23,155 nt of DNA from Temnopleurus reevesii (Eukaryota > Echinodermata > Echinoidea > Temnopleuroida > Temnopleuridae): the NCBI GenBank assembly GCA_036244855.1, contig BQKZ01000536.1:48205-71359 (forward strand), read 5' to 3'. Positions within the stretch are counted from its first letter, which is position 1; each line of letters begins with the position of its first letter. Below are positions 1-9,163 of the stretch, in pieces. A program made the position numbers and the translations under genes. A model generated the notes under the pieces. That model had not been told where the DNA came from. It saw only the letters and a program-made list of their open reading frames with translations, and made no database searches.

Positions 1-371
1 GGGGGTGGGGGGGGGGGGGAGGAGGGGTGAAGAAGATGGATAGTAAAAGGGAGGGAAGATTATACATGCGTAGTTTGCTCATTCTCTTGCGTCTAATTAT
101 GACCCGGGATATGTGAATAACTGAGGATTTGCCCTGCAAAACAGCCAGGGCATTGATTCCAATTTTTGTAAATTTTTAAAATAACTTCTAATTTTGAAAT
201 ATGTGCATTTGTATGTACAAAGAATGTGTACAGTTTTATAGAAATAGAAATCTATATATTTTGTCATGTATAGCTTTTCTGTTCATTTTGGAAAAGTATT
301 AAAAAACCAGTAAATGAAATGAATTGACCTGAATAGATATTGTTAATGCATCTGTTTCTTTTTTGTTACAG
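1..371 (+). other. CDKL5 intron, 3' part, opening with G-run
   Basis: This is intron ending in a good polypyrimidine tract and CAG. Positions 1-28 are almost pure G with scattered T and A, a possible G-quadruplex or low-quality homopolymer at a contig edge. No exon is visible in it. Confidence 0.6.
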
Positions 372-452
372 TTTCCTAGCATTTCAGTCATCGATCCTAT
401 AGAAAAGAAGTATGCAGGAATCATCAATGGGGTCATGCTCGACTTCTTATCA
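372..452 (+). CDS. CDKL5: CDKL5 exon: kinase C-lobe (subdomain X-XI region)
   Basis: The exon has 27 codons, phase 0 at both ends. The acceptor is TTTTTTGTTACAG and the donor GTAAGT. It encodes FPSISVIDP, then IEKKYAGIINGVMLDFLS. This matches the helical C-lobe segment of CDKL5, which I recall in human as FPAVNHP followed by LERRYLGILNSVLLDLM. The Tyr-x-Gly-Ile pattern and the following hydrophobic helix are preserved. CDKL1-4 have a different sequence here, which favours CDKL5. Confidence 0.88.
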
Positions 453-3400
453 GTAAGTTACTGTTGATTTCTATTACTCTTACATATGTATTTGTCATTT
501 GATGGCGACAATGATCTGTATATCAAAATGACTAAGGAGAATCCAATCATTTAATCATTTAAAGTTTTGTTTGTTTGTTTGAACAGTACCCAACAATTTC
601 AGTAATTCAAGTTCTCTTCAGACTAGGTTTCATCTGTACATTCTTGTTTGAACCATTTGAAAATGCGGACTAGCAAGTTTGAATAATGATGCACTCTCCA
701 GGGCCACGTAACATAAAGGTTTGAGATTGATTGCTAATTTGAAAGAGCAGTTCTGATTGGTTACTGGTCTGTCTACTGAACAAATTTGCATACAACAAAG
801 ATCTTGATTGGTCATTTTTATTGGCGATAAATCACGAACCTTTATGTTATTGACCCAGACTGGATTTTGGCATTATTATACTATGAACATTAACATTAAA
901 TTCTCTGTGTGTTTCTCCCCTTGACAGCACACATTACGATTAGACCCTGCTGAGCGCTTCACCATCGACCAGTGCCTTGACCACAGGGCCTTCCACACAG
1001 AGCGCTTACTCCGCAACGAGATCAGACCCAAGTCAGCATTCACTACCAGCAGACGGCAGGAAGATGATAGTGATGGAACAGATGACATGTCTCCTAGGTA
1101 ACACAGGCTAACAGGTGTTTTTAAGCCTAGGCTGGGTGCAAAGGTGTCACAATGTTAGAAGGATATAATCAATGTGTTTTGGTAGTATCTTGATAAACCT
1201 GAGAACTTATTGATTATGTAAAGCTGATGCACGCAAAATACAGTGTGGTTGTATCAATGATTGATAGGCTAATAGACAGAAATGGTGAATAGTCAACATT
1301 GAAGGAGGATGTCTGTTAATGGTGACAAATTGTGATATTGTTGTCAATGACTTCATTGCCTACATCCTCATTGGAAAAGAGAAGTTTTTTGTCATATTCA
1401 TTGATGTCAAGCAAATTAGTAATAGTAGATGTGAAGTAAATTCGCTCCCTGCCTAAATTATTTATTAAATCCTAGAGCCCCTGCTATTGATATTTATCTT
1501 GTCAAGTTCCAGTAACTCTTATTGTGCTGAGCTGCAAACTCCTGTTAGCTGAACTGTTTTCAAAAACTTTTCAGATTGTAGGTGCAACATTGATCCTTCA
1601 GTATCCTGCTCCCCCAAAGAATTCAACTGGATTAAATACTCATTATGACTTCCTGAGTATTTGGTGTAATCCATATCAGAATAATAGGTTGTTCGATTGA
1701 GTACACTTTGGGCTTTCCGGGTTTCAGGTTTGCCATATTACAAATCCCACCCAGGAAGAGTTGATATATTCTGTTAACTTTGACTGATTTTAGATAGAAA
1801 ATATTGAATTAAGAAAATGTTGAAAGTTGATTGCACATGAACTGCAAATGCGATATAGATAGAAACAAATATTCATATTGGCTCACATTCCAATTTTTTG
1901 GGGACACCTGCATGCAACATCATTTTTCAACCAACATGTAGCTGATTGCAACTTTGTTGCCTCCTTATATTTGTATGTTCCATGTTATTTTCTATTTGAA
2001 TTGATGTACCATTTTTTAAAAATTGTATCATTGCAGGGAGGGTAAGAGGAAACCCAAGATAGTGTTTATTGAGAATCAGGAGTCCCTGCAACCCAAGAAC
2101 GACCTCCCAGGTCGCTACCAGCACCAGCTCCAGTCCAGACTCCACATCTCTGAGACCAGGTCAGAAGCAGACATGGACCTAGGCTCCACCCACCGATCGG
2201 ACATCTCCACCCAAATCCAAACACCGCAACTCAAGTTCCTCAAGTCCAAATCCAAGAAGGCCTCCAAGGAGAATCGAGTTGAGGTGGAAACACGTAGTGA
2301 TCCCACAGGCCACACCCCCTTGCAGCCGTCTGGGAAGAATGTAGCAGGCTTCCTCAAGAGCTACACGCTGGGTGAGCGAAAGGAACAAATGATTGACATG
2401 TCGGGATCAAACAGACAGGCAAAGTACTCTCAGTATAACAAAGGAAGCATTCTTGCTCTTGCGGAGCGGAACCAAAGCGAGGAGGGGAGCCACCATGGAA
2501 CATCTCAAAAACATGAACAACACAAGAAGCAGTATTCAATAGATGAAGAGTCTGTGCCATACAATGAGACGCATCATAGTAGGACGGAGTTTGTGAAGAG
2601 TGCAAAGAACTCGCTGAATAAGAAGAAACGAGGAGACACGGACGACGGCGATAGCAATCAAAGCAAGGTCATATCTCACTGGAGCATGGATGGCAGCCAT
2701 GTTGGATCACATGATCAGGTGCCTGCATCACAGCAGGAGAACGAAGGACCAAACCCGTTCGGTAAATACCTCAAAAGTGCGTACAAGAAACAGAGCAAGG
2801 ACTCTGAAAGATCGCGAAGAGACGCTCAGAATCAAGACACCTCACAAAGCAAACGTGACGCAAACAAATCAACAAATAAAGATACAAGAACAAATGGGAA
2901 TGAATATCCAAATGATAGGGTCCCAGATTCAAATCAAGTTGTAGACACCAGAACAGTTAGCAATGACCACACTCGAGTACCGCTACCCCATAGAACAGAC
3001 AAGAAGGGTAGGACCAGTGAGATCACAGAGAACGGAATCCCATATAATGCTAGAGACACTGCTGATGTACAAAGCTACGGGTCAAGAGGGATGCCTGGTT
3101 ATGAAACCAGTAAGCATCCGCTGTCCATCACAGCCGAGACCCCACGGACAGTGCTTCCAAATCAGACCAGACCACAGGGGATGTCTGATGGTCAGTTTGA
3201 CCAGGATAGAGGGATGGAGTACCAGACCACTGGGGAGCCGGTCGATAGGGGCGATGAGAGAACTGCTATGGAACAAGATGATAAGGTAAGACTTTTTGTT
3301 TTCATTGAGGGCTCAGGGGGTGTTCCACCAAGCTACGCATGATGTAAAAATGATTCCATGTATAGAGCCTGAATATTTTTCATTTAATTTCAAGGCTTCT

Positions 3401-6400
3401 TTATTCAGTCATAAAAAACACATTATTGAAAGCTAGATGGGATAAAGTTTTTGTTTGTGTTTTACCAAATTATGAGCTTATTTCTATATTGAAAGCCAGA
3501 TGGGATAAAGTTTTTCCATATGTATTACAGAATTATGAGCTTATTTTTATATTGAAAGCCAGATGGGATAAAGTTTTTCCATATGTATTACAGAATTATG
3601 AGCTTATTCTTATTGTACTTTCAATTAAACACAACTCCTGTAATTAATGAATTATATCTGATAATTCATTCAGTGCTCGCCATGAGGCTGTATATATTTA
3701 TCTTAAAGTCATACAGTTCTTGACAAAGAAGTGGTGAAGCACCCTTGGGTGATTGACAAGAGAACATGATATCCATATAGTTTTCAACTTTGCACCAAGC
3801 GATGGGAATCATTTAATAATTGGTTGCTGATATCATTAAAAAATTTTGTCAGCTTATAGGGAATAGGGGAGTGATTGTTGACACTATCTAATAAGTTGAT
3901 ATCACCTACATGTACAATAGAGCTTGATTTCATACAAACAATCTCCACTGAGAAGTTGTCTAGATCTGTAAGATAATAGCTAGACTTATTTGTCAGAATA
4001 CTTATTTGGCTGATTCTTTTTTGTTTAGATTTTTGAACATTGATTTGACTGTTATACCATTTTGTTATTTATTTGCAAACCATCATAAAAAAAAACATGA
4101 AGCAATAAGTGGTATTTTCTGGCATGCAATTGAATAGTTATGGATTAGGTAAAGAGGATAGGGGCCAACATCCCAGCCCACCCAACATTTCTCAAGATAA
4201 ATTTGCCTTGCAGTGATGTCTTTGTAAACAAAATCTTGAACAAATTTTGACATCGACTTTGTAAAGTATTCTCAGCATCCAAATTAAAGTTTTATGAGAC
4301 ACCCCCACTGATTGACATATTACAGCCAATGCTGCTTATAAGAAGACAGGCAGATTGCATCAATGTGTGGGTGTAATTATAACTTTGATGTAAAGATATA
4401 ATGATTTTTTTTTCGGAGCTAGCATCTACTTTTATTGCAGCCCCACAACTGGGAAATGAAATCTAATCGTAAAATCAATTTAACATTTGACATATTATTT
4501 TGCTCCTAGCAGCATCAAGAGGATTCCAATTCGCCAAGGTACAATGCTGACCGATCAAATCTTCCTCCTCCGTATGGCGATAGAGGGCGACACACAGCTC
4601 CATCACAAAACAAGGAACGACGGGGGAAGATCCAACTCCCACAGCAGATACAAACCATTGGTAATTTATATCCCATTACTTTCCAATTTCCCCTCTGAAA
4701 TCTGAGCTTACATATTGTGATTGTGTTATCTGAATTGGTACATTTGGAAATACATTTTCTGATGATCAGTCAGAATACAAATGATTTGTTTTGATTTGAA
4801 AAGTGCCAATGACACAGCATTATGATACTTTTGATGAATTGCTGGATAACTGTAGAAGTGACGTGGTGTAGCGGTTCTGACTTAGGAGGGTTTTAGTTCC
4901 AATCCCACCCATGTCCTTAATTTCCTTCAGCAAGAAATTTTTCCACACTGTGCTGCACTCAACCAAGGTGAAAATGGGTTGCTGATGGAATTTATTGTTT
5001 GAAGTACGTGATTGCCATTTACTGGCCTGGCAGTTATAGGTAGGGTAATGATATGGTAGGTAATAAAAAGTGCATGAGAATATATGCAGTAATTGCACTA
5101 TATAAGTAGACCTCTTAATATTATTTTTTTTAATTGCTGCTTAGCACTGATATATACTATCAGTGTTCAGTATTTTCCTACTTTTGATACTCTTTTAGAA
5201 CACATTTGATTATATCAGTGAGGTGAATTTCACTGTTCACAATGCAATGGAAGTTTGGAGCTCCTGTCCTAGCTATGATGTGGTTCTCACTCATACTAAG
5301 AAATACACAGTTTATGATGAATGTACACTTTATTTAAATATCTGTGTCCTGAAATAACTGCAGCACAATACCTATGAACATAGCAATTATTGTCTTTACT
5401 TTCATACATCTTCCTTTCCTTGTAGAATTCGATGCTGTGATGGAAGCTCCCGGTCCAGGCCCTGATGTAGTTCCAGGTCCTACGAGCAAGCAGACCCAGT
5501 TCAGGAAAGACGGTCCCTTTGATCAGAAACCTGTTAGTTTGGTTGAAACACACACATGGTGAGATTACCCAACAATCGCTCTTATCCGATTTCAACTCAT
5601 GGTACCGTTATCTATTTCCTAGGAATCTATATATTTTCCCAGTTTAGTTAGGATTACCATTCATGCACTTGATTTCACACAAAATGCACAAGGTGCGTGC
5701 GTGATTTTGACAAAATTGAATAACCAACTATTAAAATCATTTGAGAACAGTAGGATATTGGCTGGGAAAACATACAATGAGTAGGAAGGCTTGACAGTAC
5801 AAGAAGTTATTTATCTTGAAAATGTGAGTGGTCCTGAAAAGGACCTACCCACTTTCAATATTTCGACACCATCTTCCGAAGATTGAATGAAATTAGGATT
5901 GAGTAGCCTATTTATATTTTTCTAAGGGATCTAAAATGTCCAAAACATTTTGTTTGTTTCTGATTGCTTTAGTGGAAGTGCGCGCACTGACTGCTTTTGT
6001 AAAAAGCACTGACTTTTGTGAAACAGTGAAACAAAAGAAGATAGCACTAGCTAAAATTTCTGTTCGGAGAGCCGCTCCGCTATTATTTTCACACGCCCTA
6101 ACCGTTAATTTGAAAGAGACAAAGGAAAGGGAAGGCAATCATGCCATTAGATGGTATTGTATTAGTAAAAGGAAGAGCGCCAACGTGCGGTCTGCGTCCG
6201 CGAAGGGCCTCTCGTTCTCATGTTATTGCTGTTTTGGTTGTGTTAATAAAAGGGACATTCTACCCCCAAAGTACACCTCGTTTGGCGTGTTCTATATTGT
6301 CGCAGTGCATACAGTTTTACACATTGGAGATCAATAACATTGTTGTCAATTTTTGTGGTTACAAAATACAGCAGTCTGCTGTCTTAAGTATTTTGGAATT

Positions 6401-9101
6401 AGTCTCTATTGATGTTTTCTCTGTGACGAGATATGTTAGTAATGCTTTGGAAACGGCGAGCTTATATAGAAGCCCAGATTTTGAGGTTGCCACAAATAAG
6501 GTTGGGTTTTCCCATCTAAATTACAGAATCTTATTTTGTGATTTCAAAAACAAAATTTATATTATCAGAACAAGGAAAGTATAGCCTTTTCTTGATACAT
6601 TAAATCAAAAGCCATAAATGACATAAAAAAAATAATTAGGCTTTCAATTAGAGGATTCAGCCAAATTTACAAAAACTTGGCAACACTGGCTAGCACTCAA
6701 GGGGTTAATATTGCTTCTGCTTTAGCAAACGTTCTGCTCTTGGTGATATTCAATAAAAACGTTTTTATCATTACATCATTTCAATCTTTTTCAATGTGTG
6801 ACTGTCTATTTTTGTCTTCAATTTCTTTGTATCATTCAGGAAAGCCAAAGATAACACCTTCCCAACAGATCAGCAGTGGAAAGAAGTTCAGAGAAAGAAG
6901 AAAAAGAAGAAGAGTTCTGTGAGTTAAAGTCCTTCACGTTCACTTTTCAGACTATTTATTTCACATCTCCATCTGGATAGATTTGAATCTACCATAGAGA
7001 GCATCAATGGTATAGAGTATAAAGAGTTCATCCATTTATTTCACAAACAGCATAAAAAACACTAAAATTTACAGGGTAAAATATGTAGCAGAGTAGTTTT
7101 AAAGAGCTGGTAGAGGTCTGGTAAAATCTAAAAAGGAAAGCAAAGGAAGAGTGTAAAGAAAGAGAAATATAGGGAGAGAGAGCAAGAAATGTCTAGAAGA
7201 AATCATTAATAATTCATTTAATCCTGTTTAACAATTATATCAAAATCTGAATTGTAAGGTGGTATTCTTTGTCCATCGAGTGCATATATTTTGTCTTGTT
7301 AATATTTCTTAGTAAAAGTCTCCTCAAGATTAGTTAAATTGTAAATGAGTCTTTCTGAAGTTTGTCAATAATGCTAGCAGCTGTGCCAATTGATATCAGA
7401 TACCTTATCAAAAGTCTATTTTTTGTGTCCATTTCCTTACACACTACTACATGTACCTGAAGGCATAGTTCATGATGAAGCATTTATTAACATTCACCAA
7501 TATTTGACCCATAAACCCAGATACTTTGGATTGCCTTCCCAATGAACGATTGCTTAATGTGTTCTATATATGATACTCAGTCTGTGATAGTGTTGATGAA
7601 ATATGCCCAAGGGATGAAATGATTGCCCTACTTACTTTGAGATATTTGAAAGGATATGAAAGACTGATGCAAATATTTGTTTCTTTTGAAAGCATTTGTG
7701 GAAAAAAAGATTGAGACAATAGACAAAGAGAGATGTCTATCGGAAGGGAAAGANAATAAAAACGTTTTTATCATTACATCATATCAATCTTTTTCAATGT
7801 GTGACTATCTATTTTTGTCTTCAATGTCTTTATATCATTCAGGAAAGCCAAAGATAACGCCTTCCCGACAGATCAGCAGTGGAAAGAAGTTCAGAGAAAG
7901 AAGAAAAAGAAGAAGAGTTCGGTGAGTTTTAATTAACTTTTTAGGCTAATTTACTTCACACCTCCATCTGGTGGTAGAGGTCTAAATGATGAAGGAAAGC
8001 AAAGGAAAACTGCACAGAAAGAAAAATATAGGGAGACAGAGCATAAAAATGTAAAAAAAATCATTCAGAACATTTTAACAATGATAAGTGTGACTTGTAA
8101 GGTGTATCCTTTGTACAATGTGTGCACAATTTTGCCATGTGAATAGTTCTATAAAGTATAGCTTTGTTGTATTGTAAATTGTTGAAGCTTGTCAATAATG
8201 CTGGCAGCTGTGTCATTCGATATTACATACCTTCTCGAAATTCTATTTGTTTTTATGTCTATTTCCTTATGCTTCACTGCCTGGAGATGATGTTTTGTTC
8301 ATGGTGAAGCATTTATTAAACATTCCCCAATATTTGACCCATAAATCCAGATACTCTGGATTGCTTTACAAATACGATAGTGTAATATGCTCTATATATG
8401 CTACTCAGTCTGTGATAATTTTGATAAATATGCCCAAGGGATGAAATGATTGCCCTACTTACTTTGAGATATTTGAAAGGATGTGAAAGACTGATGCAAA
8501 TATTTGTTTCTGTTGGAAGCATTTTGGGGAAAAAAGATGAAGATTGAGAACGATAGACAGAGAGAGAGAGATATACATATATAGAAAGGGGAAGTTTGGG
8601 TTTAGACAAATGGACTGCAATAGTCAAATTCTCATGATTTTTTAAAAAGATATGCAGATGATGTTTTTTGCCTCTCTTGAAGCTCTGTGTTGTGGTATGG
8701 TTGGTTTTTGTAGACATGTGCCTTTTTAAACATTCTCTACGATTGCATTCTTAATCATATATGGGTGTTGACTATTATAAGTAGAAGCAATGATATATTG
8801 TAATGATTTTTTGTATTTATTGAATTCATAATTTTTCTGTCTTTGCAGTCATTTCTACATACTGAAACCCAGGATCGGATAGGTGTTCAGCGTGCCATCT
8901 ATGGCGCAAGAGATTGGGACAAGGGACCCCCTCCTGACTATGTGAAGTCACAGAAGTCTCTCAGAAAACTAGCACAAACACCCAGTTCTGATAAGGTAGG
9001 TGGAACATCAGCAGATAATTGTGTTAAGGACTAAAAATTCTTTGTCAATTATTAGTTTACTGAAGATTACAAAAAAAAACACTTTTGAATTATAATAATG
9101 G

Positions 9102-9163
<62 letters not shown>

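Larger units (their letters stand above)
5559..6839 (+). other. CDKL5 intron containing histone-type stem-loop and an unidentified block
   Basis: This intron holds the hairpin at 5830-5845 and a block of about 650 bp (5900-6590) that is richer in GC and CpG than its surroundings. The end (6752-6839) is the start of the 1-kb tandem duplication. Confidence 0.65.

Noticed and set aside
876..1088. Minus-strand 70-codon frame
   Set aside because: Lies opposite the kinase-domain exon 928-1097.
2115..2605. Minus-strand frames of 69-83 codons opposite the large exon
   Set aside because: They are shadows of the real plus-strand CDKL5 exon, which is fixed by phase and motifs.
2690..3289. Plus-strand frames of 84 and 108 codons in other frames of the large exon
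   Set aside because: They overlap the supported frame and have no recognisable product.
3286..3342. Readthrough of the large exon to a stop at 3340-3342
   Set aside because: The GTAAGA donor is strong and downstream exons join in phase, so a truncated product would at most be a minor intron-retention form.
4859..4940. Functional tRNA gene
   Set aside because: A- and B-box-like words are present, but no cloverleaf can be formed and the downstream body is shared with other SINE copies.
4820..5098. 92-codon minus-strand frame
   Set aside because: It runs through the tRNA-derived SINE and ends in unique intron; the SINE explains it.
5830..5845. Intrinsic bacterial-type terminator
   Set aside because: The window is clearly eukaryotic; the UUUC loop and flanks fit the histone 3' element instead.
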